The notes beneath the pieces were generated by a model, which was not told the origin of the DNA, made no database searches, and saw nothing but the letters and a program-made list of their open reading frames with translations. This document shows positions 1 to 5,110 of a stretch of DNA of 5,110 nucleotides, piece after piece. Where the stretch lies: assembly GCA_913051905.1 (NCBI GenBank), contig CAJXBY010000196.1:1-5110 (forward strand), given 5' to 3'. The stretch is from an uncultured Gammaproteobacteria bacterium (GTDB taxonomy: Bacteria > Pseudomonadota > Gammaproteobacteria > Arenicellales > UBA868). Position numbers and translations under genes: made by a program. The number at the start of each line of letters is the position of its first letter. Position 1 is the first letter of the stretch.

Positions 1-566
1 AACGGGTAGCGGACCGAAGCGGGTCCACCGGGTCCACCATCATGACCCAGCCATATCCCGCCAAAAATGCTGCCCTGATCGATGACAAAGCGCTGAGAGA
101 TCTTGAGTGGGTACAGGCACTGATCTCCAGCTTACGTAACATCCGAGGCGAGATGAACATCGATCCGCAACGGCGACTACCCGTACTTCTGCAGGGGGGC
201 GACCCGAGCGACCGCGACCGTACGGCAACCTTCAGTTCACTGCTCATTGAGTTGGGGCGGTTGGACAGTATTCAGTTCACGAATGGTGACGCGGTTCCGG
301 AAAGCGCAACCGCACTGGTTGGTTCCTTGACCGTGCTGGTACCGCTCGGCGCCGTCATCGACCGCAACGCCGAACTGGCGCGGCTGACCCGGGAGATCAC
401 CAGACTCAGGAAAGACCTTCAGCGCGCAGAGGATAAACTCGCCAACCGCAGCTTCGTCGACAAGGCCCCTGCGGAGATCGTGGCTCGGGAAGAAGAGCGG
501 GCAGCCTTCATGACTCGCTCCATCGCGAAACTCGAAGCGCAACAGAAACGGGTCGAGAGGCTTTAG
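1..566 (+). CDS. valS: Valine--tRNA ligase, C-terminal part (5' end outside window)
   Basis: ValS attaches valine to tRNA-Val in the cytoplasm. Only the last 187 codons are present; the frame is open from base 3 to the left edge, so the ATG at 42 is an internal methionine and not a start. The motif TIMTQPYP (around 36-59) matches the 'TIMLQPFP' stretch of E. coli ValS. It is followed by the helical end of the anticodon-binding domain (EWVQALISSLRNIRGEMNI; the RNIR.EMNI core is typical). The last 65 or so residues are rich in Arg, Glu, Leu and Lys and carry KLANRSFVDKAP. This is the signature of the ValS C-terminal coiled-coil arm that contacts the tRNA elbow. The C-terminus is intact and ends at TAG 564-566, which overlaps the convergent rsmE stop by 4 bases. 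Identification is from remembered family sequences and is secure. The catalytic HIGH and KMSKS motifs lie outside the window. Confidence 0.96.
   Translation, partial: RVADRSGSTGSTIMTQPYPAKNAALIDDKALRDLEWVQALISSLRNIRGEMNIDPQRRLPVLLQGGDPSDRDRTATFSSLLIELGRLDSIQFTNGDAVPESATALVGSLTVLVPLGAVIDRNAELARLTREITRLRKDLQRAEDKLANRSFVDKAPAEIVAREEERAAFMTRSIAKLEAQQKRVERL
21..38 (+). repeat. Perfect 9-bp tandem duplication inside valS
   Basis: The unit GGGTCCACC occurs twice in a row and encodes Gly-Ser-Thr Gly-Ser-Thr, just before the conserved TIM.QPYP motif of ValS. It is in frame, so it only lengthens a surface linker. Slippage is a plausible origin; the copy number in relatives cannot be judged from here. 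Confidence 0.8.
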
Positions 567-1291
567 GACCCTGCCCTCAGAATACTCAGGGTAGTGACCA
601 AAACGGCAATGGCCGCTGTTTCGATGCGTAGAATGCCTGAACCGAGAGCGACCAGCGTGGCCCCGGCTGCCTGAAGCTGGTTGATCTCGGCTAAGCTGAA
701 ACCCCCTTCAGGTCCCACCAGCAGGACCACTTCGTCCAGGCCGTGTGCTGCAATTTGAGCCACCGGCCCACCGGCCAGATCAGCCACCAGTACGATCTGC
801 TGCTCGCTTTTCTCTCTGTTAGCGAATGTCTCAACACTCTCAATGGAGTGGATTGTCGGAATCCAGGCCCGGCAGCTCTGCTTACACGCCTCGATCATAA
901 TTCTCTGCCATCGGGCGGTAGCATTTTCGCCGGGTTTTACCGTACTTCGTACACATGATAACGGCGTGTAGTCGGAGATTCCCAGTTGGGTCGCCATATC
1001 CAGCAGTATGGACTGCCTGTCCCCTTTGGGTACCGCACTGATCAGATGGATTCGCGGCCGGTACTCGTCGACGTGCAGGAAGTCCGTAAGCGCCAGTTCC
1101 ACCTTCGGAGATCGGCCATCAATTTTCTCTACGCGGCCAGCCGCCGTGGTGCCGGCTCCGTCAAACACAGTGACATGGTCACCGACTCTGAGACGCCTAG
1201 ATCCAGCGAGGTGTCTGGACTCTTCAGTCGCAAGATCCAGCACAGCGGGCTGATCCTTCAGGCCGGGGCTAAAGAACCACGGTACGGCCAT
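563..1291 (-). CDS. rsmE: 16S rRNA (uracil1498-N3)-methyltransferase RsmE
   Basis: This is a SPOUT-class (trefoil-knot) methyltransferase that uses S-adenosylmethionine to make m3U1498 in the decoding region of 16S rRNA, acting on assembled 30S particles. With the ATG at 1291 the protein has 242 residues, the usual family length. The N-terminal PUA-like domain begins MAVPWFF and has the RRLRVGD.V.VFDG pattern at about residues 32-46. The C-terminal knot shows LLVGPEGGFS at 190-199 and LGSGILRIETA at 216-226. In E. coli the second motif is LGPRVLRTET, so an Arg and a Thr are replaced here by Gly219 and Ile223. A GTG directly upstream (1294) could also start it. Both starts overlap the rsmJ stop (TGA 1293-1291), and no good Shine-Dalgarno sequence is visible, so translation is probably coupled to rsmJ. 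The TAA stop (565-563) overlaps the valS stop on the other strand. Family assignment is confident; exact start is uncertain by one codon. Confidence 0.95.
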   Translation of the reverse strand: MAVPWFFSPGLKDQPAVLDLATEESRHLAGSRRLRVGDHVTVFDGAGTTAAGRVEKIDGRSPKVELALTDFLHVDEYRPRIHLISAVPKGDRQSILLDMATQLGISDYTPLSCVRSTVKPGENATARWQRIMIEACKQSCRAWIPTIHSIESVETFANREKSEQQIVLVADLAGGPVAQIAAHGLDEVVLLVGPEGGFSLAEINQLQAAGATLVALGSGILRIETAAIAVLVTTLSILRAGS

Positions 1292-2013
1292 CACTTTGGA
1301 CCCGAAAGATAAACGTCATAGCGGATCGCCCGGCCCTTCACCTCAAAATCCGGTGAGCCAATCAGAGGCCGTGCGGAGTGTGGGCGTTTTATGACCATGC
1401 GCCGACCGGCACAGGTCTTCGCCAGGTCCGCCAGAGCCTTGGCATCGGGATCAAGACCAACCAGCCCGCGTAGCAATTCCAGCTCTTTTCGTGGTGCTGC
1501 ATAGTGAAGCCCGCGGCCCGGAAACATCGGGTCCAGATAGACCACATCCGCCCGGGGAAACTCCTTCAACAGCAGCCGGCTGTCACCGCAGTGCACGGTG
1601 ATCGAACCCATACCCGAACCCAGGTCCAGAGACTGGGCTGCATCCCGCAAAAGCTCGGCCAGAACCGGAGAGCGCTCCACCGCTGTTACCTCACGCCCCA
1701 GCCGGGCCAGATGTAAGGCGTCCCGCCCCAGACCGGCAGTGGCATCAAAAACGGTTCGACAGTTTCTTCCCGTTGCCCGGGCCAACAGATCCCGGCCCCT
1801 GCCCGGCGCCCTGGGCCTGAGGGGACCGATGCTGACCGGCCGCGTTCGGAACTGGTATAGATCCCGGATAGCAAGCTGATCTAACGCCACCTCGAGAACG
1901 AAACGGTATCCCTCCACTTTGCCTGTTGTCAGTGGCAGACCGATCCTCGATGCAATGTCCCGAGCCCTGGTTTCTGCCGAGACCTGAACAGGTCTCACGA
2001 TGGTGTGGTTCAT
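1291..2013 (-). CDS. rsmJ: 16S rRNA (guanine1516-N2)-methyltransferase RsmJ
   Basis: This is a Rossmann-fold SAM-dependent methyltransferase that makes m2G1516 in 16S rRNA (the former YhiQ family). With ATG 2013 it has 240 residues. Visible landmarks are the SAM-binding motif DATAGLGRDA at 90-99, the acidic VER at 112-114, the base-handling motif VVYLDPMFP at 157-165, and VIKRP at 207-211 followed by a C-terminal strand (YDVYLSGPK). All of these line up with E. coli RsmJ (DATAGLGRDA, VVYLDPMFP, VVKRP). An in-frame GTG at 2043 would add ten residues. I prefer ATG 2013 because it leaves about 20 residues before the first conserved block, as in E. coli, and because the GTG form would run through the fabI -35 box. 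Ribosome-binding sequence is weak for both starts. It is the first gene of a two-gene unit with rsmE; no convincing promoter for the unit was found in the short gap to fabI. Confidence 0.93.
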   Translation of the reverse strand: MNHTIVRPVQVSAETRARDIASRIGLPLTTGKVEGYRFVLEVALDQLAIRDLYQFRTRPVSIGPLRPRAPGRGRDLLARATGRNCRTVFDATAGLGRDALHLARLGREVTAVERSPVLAELLRDAAQSLDLGSGMGSITVHCGDSRLLLKEFPRADVVYLDPMFPGRGLHYAAPRKELELLRGLVGLDPDAKALADLAKTCAGRRMVIKRPHSARPLIGSPDFEVKGRAIRYDVYLSGPK

Positions 2014-2036
2014 AACGAAATTGCTCGGGTGGTTCT

Positions 2037-2065
2037 TTGACACAGGCCATCGGTTCGGCTACAAG
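2037..2065 (+). promoter_or_regulatory. Sigma70-type promoter candidate for fabI
   Basis: A perfect -35 hexamer TTGACA (2037-2042) is followed after exactly 17 bases by TACAAG (2060-2065), which matches TATAAT at four of six positions. A transcript would start near 2072 and give a leader of about 32 bases before the fabI ATG. It sits in the divergent gap between rsmJ and fabI and is the best promoter match noticed in the window. This is read by eye; no scoring was possible. Confidence 0.6.
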
Positions 2066-2103
2066 TGACGGCCATACCAAACCAGCTAGAGCGAATATGA
2101 ACC

Positions 2104-2901
2104 ATGGGATTCCTTGATGGCAAACAGGTGCTCATTACCGGACTCGCGAGTGATCGCTCCATAGCCTGGGGAATCGCCCAGGCTATGCACCGGCAAGGTG
2201 CAAAACTGGCTTTTACCTACCAAAATGAAAAACTCAAGTCTAGAGTAGAGAAATTTGCTACAACCCTCGGCTCCGACCTTACCCTGCCCTGCGATGTCGG
2301 CAGCGATACGGCGATTGACGAGCTGTTTGATACTCTTGGACAGAGCTGGGCTGGGCTGGACGCCCTGATTCACTCAATTGCCTATGCACCGCGAGAGCAA
2401 CTCGACGGACTCTATCTGGACGCAGTGACACGGGAAGGCTTCAATACCGCTCATGAGATCAGCTCATACAGTTTTGCTGCTATGGCACGAAGCGCTCTGC
2501 CGATGATGCGGGACCGCAACGCCGCTCTGCTTACGCTCACCTATATCGGTTCTCAGCGTTCGATGCCGGCCTACAACGTGATGGGCCTTGCCAAAGCGAG
2601 CCTGGAAGCCAACGTCCGTTACCTGGCGCAATCCCTGGGACCGCAGGGGATTCGAGTCAACGGTATCTCAGCCGGTCCGATCCGGACGCTGGCTGCCTCA
2701 GGTATCAAGGGCTTCAAGAAGATGATGGGCTTTTACGACAATACAGCACCTCTGGGTCGCGGTGTAAGTATTGATGAAGTCGGCAACGCAGCAGCATTCC
2801 TGTGTTCGGAGCTGGCCTCTGGAATCACCGGGGAAATCACCTATGTGGACGGTGGATTCAACAGCGTAGGCATAAGCCCCCACTTTGCCGATCTGCCATG
2901 A
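2104..2901 (+). CDS. fabI: Enoyl-[acyl-carrier-protein] reductase (NADH), FabI
   Basis: FabI performs the last step of each fatty-acid elongation cycle in the cytoplasm, reducing trans-2-enoyl-ACP with NADH. The 265-residue protein is colinear with E. coli FabI (262). It has the MGFLDGK start, the [15 protein letters not shown] cofactor loop (11-25), [10 protein letters not shown] (36-45), CDV at 63-65, HSIAYAP (90-96), Tyr147 and the catalytic Tyr157 and Lys164 in YNVMGLAK, then [14 protein letters not shown] (189-202) forming the substrate-binding region, and a final [12 protein letters not shown]. The Tyr-x6-Tyr-x6-Lys pattern separates FabI from FabG-type reductases, where the first Tyr is a Ser. 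Residue 93 is Ala where E. coli has Gly. An in-frame TGA at 2098-2100 fixes the start at 2104. The only Shine-Dalgarno-like sequence (AGAG, 2088-2091) is 12 bases away, rather far. Transcription is probably from the 2037-2065 promoter as a single gene, since ppiD converges on it 40 bases downstream. Confidence 0.98.
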   Translation: MGFLDGKQVLITGLASDRSIAWGIAQAMHRQGAKLAFTYQNEKLKSRVEKFATTLGSDLTLPCDVGSDTAIDELFDTLGQSWAGLDALIHSIAYAPREQLDGLYLDAVTREGFNTAHEISSYSFAAMARSALPMMRDRNAALLTLTYIGSQRSMPAYNVMGLAKASLEANVRYLAQSLGPQGIRVNGISAGPIRTLAASGIKGFKKMMGFYDNTAPLGRGVSIDEVGNAAAFLCSELASGITGEITYVDGGFNSVGISPHFADLP

Positions 2902-2915
2902 GATCCGGCTCGCCC

Positions 2916-2936
2916 GACGGCCTATCGTCAATTTTT
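2916..2936 (+). terminator. Weak intrinsic terminator candidate after fabI
   Basis: GACGG (2916-2920) can pair with TCGTC (2925-2929, including one G-U pair) around a CCTA loop, followed by AATTTTT (2930-2936). The stem is only five pairs, so termination would be modest. An overlapping short palindrome GTCAATTTTTGAC (2927-2939) could form on either strand. On the minus strand the same stem lacks a trailing U run, so ppiD has no clear terminator of its own here. Confidence 0.35.
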
Positions 2937-2941
2937 GACAG

Positions 2942-4855
2942 TTACAGCTGCTCTTCGTTGATCTGAACGTTTGCCCGTTGCCGCAGGCCCCGGCGCCAAC
3001 CCTGAATAAGGTCGGTACCACGCCTTGAAAGCAGCATTCGTTCGACGGCGAGTCGCTGCTCGTCGCTCATTGCCGTGGGGTCCCCGTAAACGACCTTTTC
3101 CAGACGAAAGACAGCGAACCGTGCAGGACTGATCCGCTCACCGCCATAGGTGAAAGTGCCCCCATCCGGTTCCGCCAATTCATAGACCCTGGCTGCAATC
3201 GCCTGTTCCAGAGGTTCGAACAAACCTTTCTGCTCCTCAGGCAATCTGACACTGCCCAGCTGTTTGTCATGTAACAGCTGGTCCCAATCGGCACCAGAAC
3301 GAAGCTGGTCCAGGAGGGCCTGACCTTCGATGCCCATTGTGGTCGATGCCTGCTGTTCGCGTAGCTGCTCTTCGATTTCAGGCTTTGCTTCGTCTAGAGA
3401 CATCTGACGGCGTTCCTGGTACTCAAGCTTTCGCAAGGCGACCAACGTATCGGAATCGAGTTCGATCAATTCACTATTCAGCCCGTCAATCAGGACTTCA
3501 TCATTGAACGCGGCATCCCTAACTGCTTTTACAGCGGCGATGCCTTCACCATCTTCGAACGTAAACCACTCACTGCGTCTGAGCGCCAGACCCAGTTGTT
3601 CAGCCGCAGGGTCCAGCGAATCGGGTTGTTCAAATACCACATTACCGAAAACTTCTGCCAGCTCGTTGAACTGCTCCTCAGCCCGAAGCCGAAGGACCTC
3701 TTTTTCAATCTCTTCTCGAACCTCGTCGAAGGGCTGAACCTTTGACTGTGTGACCTTGTCCAGTTGAATAACGTGAAATCCGTACTCGGTTCTTACAGGG
3801 TCACTGATCTCTCCTTCTTGCAGCGAAAAAACCGCGTCCTCAAACGGCTTGACCATTGTTCCGGGTCTTACGATACCTAGCTTTCCGCCCAGCCTGGCAG
3901 AACCGGTATCTTCGGAAAACTTCTCTGCCAGCCCAGGAAACGGCTCACCACCCCGGGCGCGACTGGCAAGTTCAGCGGCGGTAGTTCTGGCCTTATCGAC
4001 AACAGCCTGGTCTGCCCCCGTTTCGACTTTGATCAGAATGTGACTGGCACTGCGACTACCAGGTTGAACAAAACGATCGGGATTGTCATCGTAAACAGCA
4101 CGAAGTTCAGACTCGTCAGCACCCAAGTTTTCGGCGAGTTCGTCCACCGACAACTGCAGATATTCAACCTGGATGTTGGCGGGCATGAAATAAGTCTCCC
4201 GGTTGGACTGGTACTCCTCTGTTATGGACGACTCGGAAACCTCGGTCTCATCCATGAACTGATCGAGTTCAAGCGTGGTATAGGATGCCGAGCGCCGCTG
4301 TCCAAGCAGTTTCCAGGCACTGTCTACAGAACCGGGCGCCACGAATGCGCTCTGGGCAAAACCCTTTATCAGTTGTTCTACAGCACCTTGCCGACGCTGC
4401 TGCTGTTCATATCCTGGCAGCGACAATCCAGCATTCCGGATCAGATTTTCATATCGTGCTCGATCAAACACCCCATCTGATTGGAACGCGGGTGTGGTCT
4501 GGATGATTGTAGCCAACTGCTCGTCGCTGACCCGGTAACCTGTGGAAAAAAGGTATTCAGCTTGCAGCGTGTTGTTCAGCAGATCCTCCATGACCCGACG
4601 CTTGAACACGATACTACTGAACAGCTCACTGTCCACATTACGTCCCATCATCTGGACCATCCTGCGTCGACTATTGGTCAGTGCTTGCTGGTACTGTTCC
4701 TGGTCTATTTCGACATCATCCGCGGTGGCTACCACAATCTTGGATGCGCCCTCGAAGTAAGACCCGATTCCCCACACCGCAAAAACAAGGATAATGATCC
4801 CGGCAATTGTCCAGCCGATGACACCGGATGCTTTTTCTCGAATCGTAATCAGCAT
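2942..4855 (-). CDS. ppiD: Inner-membrane periplasmic chaperone / parvulin-type peptidyl-prolyl isomerase PpiD
   Basis: PpiD is a membrane-anchored periplasmic folding factor that works at the exit of the Sec translocon. The 637-residue protein is close to E. coli PpiD (623). A short basic N-terminus (MLITIREK) is followed by one membrane segment at about 14-31 (GWTIAGIIILVFAVWGIG), which anchors it without cleavage. A SurA-like chaperone region covers roughly 35-225, one parvulin domain covers about 266-369, and a helical, charged region follows to the C-terminus. The parvulin domain keeps the full canonical set by alignment with Pin1: His272 (SHILIK), Asp316 (FSED), Leu326 (GGKLG), Met334 and Phe338 (MVKPFEDAVF), Thr356 and His361 (TEYGFH). 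E. coli PpiD lacks most of these and is known to be inactive as an isomerase, so this one may be active (inference). An in-frame TGA at 4870-4868 with no start in between fixes the ATG at 4855; GTGAG lies 11 bases before it. It is transcribed toward fabI, downstream of tRNA-Asp. Confidence 0.95.
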   Translation of the reverse strand: MLITIREKASGVIGWTIAGIIILVFAVWGIGSYFEGASKIVVATADDVEIDQEQYQQALTNSRRRMVQMMGRNVDSELFSSIVFKRRVMEDLLNNTLQAEYLFSTGYRVSDEQLATIIQTTPAFQSDGVFDRARYENLIRNAGLSLPGYEQQQRRQGAVEQLIKGFAQSAFVAPGSVDSAWKLLGQRRSASYTTLELDQFMDETEVSESSITEEYQSNRETYFMPANIQVEYLQLSVDELAENLGADESELRAVYDDNPDRFVQPGSRSASHILIKVETGADQAVVDKARTTAAELASRARGGEPFPGLAEKFSEDTGSARLGGKLGIVRPGTMVKPFEDAVFSLQEGEISDPVRTEYGFHVIQLDKVTQSKVQPFDEVREEIEKEVLRLRAEEQFNELAEVFGNVVFEQPDSLDPAAEQLGLALRRSEWFTFEDGEGIAAVKAVRDAAFNDEVLIDGLNSELIELDSDTLVALRKLEYQERRQMSLDEAKPEIEEQLREQQASTTMGIEGQALLDQLRSGADWDQLLHDKQLGSVRLPEEQKGLFEPLEQAIAARVYELAEPDGGTFTYGGERISPARFAVFRLEKVVYGDPTAMSDEQRLAVERMLLSRRGTDLIQGWRRGLRQRANVQINEEQL

Positions 4856-5055
4856 TGTTGCTGTATCTCACTTTCAACTGGGCGACATAAGTCTACGCTT
4901 TCCAGAACCTAAACAACTGCTCCAATGGGCTATTGTATTAGGTCGGTGCAGTCAGGGATGTATCCGCACCGGTCTGCCGTTCGCGAAAACCGGTAGGGAC
5001 TCTTCCGGGCGCTCACACCTGTGCGGCGTGCGCCTGGTTTTTGTCACAAAAAATT
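4856..5055. other. Intergenic spacer with clustered inverted repeats
   Basis: No gene is recognised in these 200 bases. Inverted repeats seen by eye are: CGGTGC (4944-4949) with GCACCG (4966-4971), enclosing GGA/TCC (4956-4958 and 4963-4965); ACCGGT at 4968-4973 and again at 4989-4994, self-palindromic and flanking the palindrome TTCGCGAA (4980-4987); GGCGC (5008-5012) with GCGCC (5030-5034), enclosing CACACCTGTG (5014-5023); and TTTTTGT (5038-5044) with ACAAAAA (5046-5052) directly after the tRNA 3' end. The first two pairings share bases 4968-4971 and so exclude each other. None has the GC stem plus U tract of a good intrinsic terminator on the minus strand, so the tRNA transcript might run on into ppiD. 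Function unknown. Confidence 0.5.
4932..4937 (-). promoter_or_regulatory. Possible -10 box upstream of ppiD
   Basis: On the minus strand TACAAT matches TATAAT at five of six positions, 76 bases before the ppiD ATG. The sequence 16 to 18 bases upstream (around CATCCC) is a poor -35 match, so any promoter here would be weak or activator-dependent. It is the best candidate seen for a ppiD promoter and remains low confidence. Confidence 0.25.
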
Positions 5056-5110
5056 TGGCGGAGCGGACGGGACTTGAACCCGCGACCCCCGGCGTGACAG
5101 GCCGGTATTC
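5056..5110 (-). tRNA. tRNA-Asp (anticodon GUC), 3' portion, cut by right window edge
   Basis: Read on the minus strand, these 55 bases contain the end of the D-arm region (GAATA), an anticodon stem CCGGC/GCCGG around the loop CUGUCAC with anticodon GUC at 5098-5096, the GGGUC variable region, a T arm with loop UUCAAGU, the acceptor strand CCGCUCC, discriminator G and an encoded CCA (5058-5056). Compared with E. coli tRNA-Asp it differs in one anticodon-stem pair, one T-loop base and one acceptor base (CCGCUCC for CCGUUCC, expected to pair perfectly with a GGAGCGG 5' strand). The discriminator G and GUC anticodon are the identity elements for aspartyl-tRNA synthetase. The 5' acceptor strand and most of the D arm lie outside the window. 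Confidence 0.96.

Noticed and set aside
42..44. ATG 42 as a true start of a short 174-residue protein
   Set aside because: The frame is open upstream to the window edge and encodes ValS-like sequence (ending STI before the Met), so this is an internal Met of a partial gene.
986..1312. A 108-codon plus-strand frame opposite rsmE
   Set aside because: It is antisense to the conserved RsmE domains and shows no recognisable protein features.
1745..2080. A 111-codon minus-strand frame overlapping rsmJ in another frame
   Set aside because: It is in a shifted frame of the clear rsmJ gene and has no motif of its own.
4040..4480. A 146-codon open frame on the plus strand, antisense to ppiD
   Set aside because: It lies wholly within the well-supported ppiD gene, resembles no family I know, and has no start context; it is a by-product of ppiD codon use.
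4481..4912. A 143-codon open frame on the plus strand covering the ppiD start
   Set aside because: It is antisense to the conserved PpiD N-terminus and membrane anchor, with Cys- and His-rich composition typical of non-coding translation.
4860..4925. TTGTTT with TAGACT as a ppiD promoter on the minus strand
   Set aside because: The spacer would be only 15 bases and both hexamers are poor matches.
5008..5034. GGCGC...GCGCC hairpin as a tRNA-Asp terminator
   Set aside because: On the minus strand it is followed by CCGGAAG and not by a U tract, so it does not fit an intrinsic terminator.
1..5110. CRISPR array, insertion sequence, phage or defence genes
   Set aside because: No spaced repeats, transposase, terminal inverted repeats or unfamiliar gene were seen; almost every base belongs to a known housekeeping gene.

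Overview
The window reads as a compact chromosomal housekeeping segment from a gammaproteobacterium. It carries a ValS of proteobacterial type, RsmJ (a 16S rRNA methyltransferase found mainly in Gammaproteobacteria), a FabI close to the Escherichia/Pseudomonas type, and a full-length inner-membrane PpiD. From memory, ppiD and fabI are also neighbours in Pseudomonas. Base composition is moderately GC-rich and even by eye. I see no sign of recent transfer, no mobile element and no CRISPR array. Genus cannot be fixed from the sequence alone.

Layout from left to right. (1) 1-566, plus strand: the 3' end of valS (anticodon-binding tail and C-terminal coiled-coil arm), cut by the left edge. (2) 563-2013, minus strand: a two-gene unit, rsmJ followed by rsmE, with overlapping stop and start codons. 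The rsmE stop overlaps the valS stop by 4 bases in convergent orientation. (3) 2014-2103: a short divergent gap holding a strong sigma70-type promoter candidate for fabI. (4) 2104-2901, plus strand: fabI. (5) 2902-2941: a 40-base convergent gap with a weak terminator candidate. (6) 2942-4855, minus strand: ppiD. (7) 4856-5055: a 200-base spacer with several nested inverted repeats and no gene. (8) 5056-5110, minus strand: the 3' part of tRNA-Asp(GUC), cut by the right edge.

Functionally the genes are core ones. Three concern translation (ValS charging, tRNA-Asp, and two methyltransferases acting 18 nucleotides apart near the 3' end of 16S rRNA). One is the reductase of fatty-acid elongation, and one is a periplasmic chaperone anchored in the inner membrane. 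I do not find a new system here. The points most worth a second look are the rsmJ-rsmE pairing, the complete parvulin active-site set in PpiD (absent in E. coli PpiD), Ala93 in FabI at the E. coli triclosan-resistance position, a mini-ORF overlapping the fabI start, and the structured spacer downstream of tRNA-Asp.
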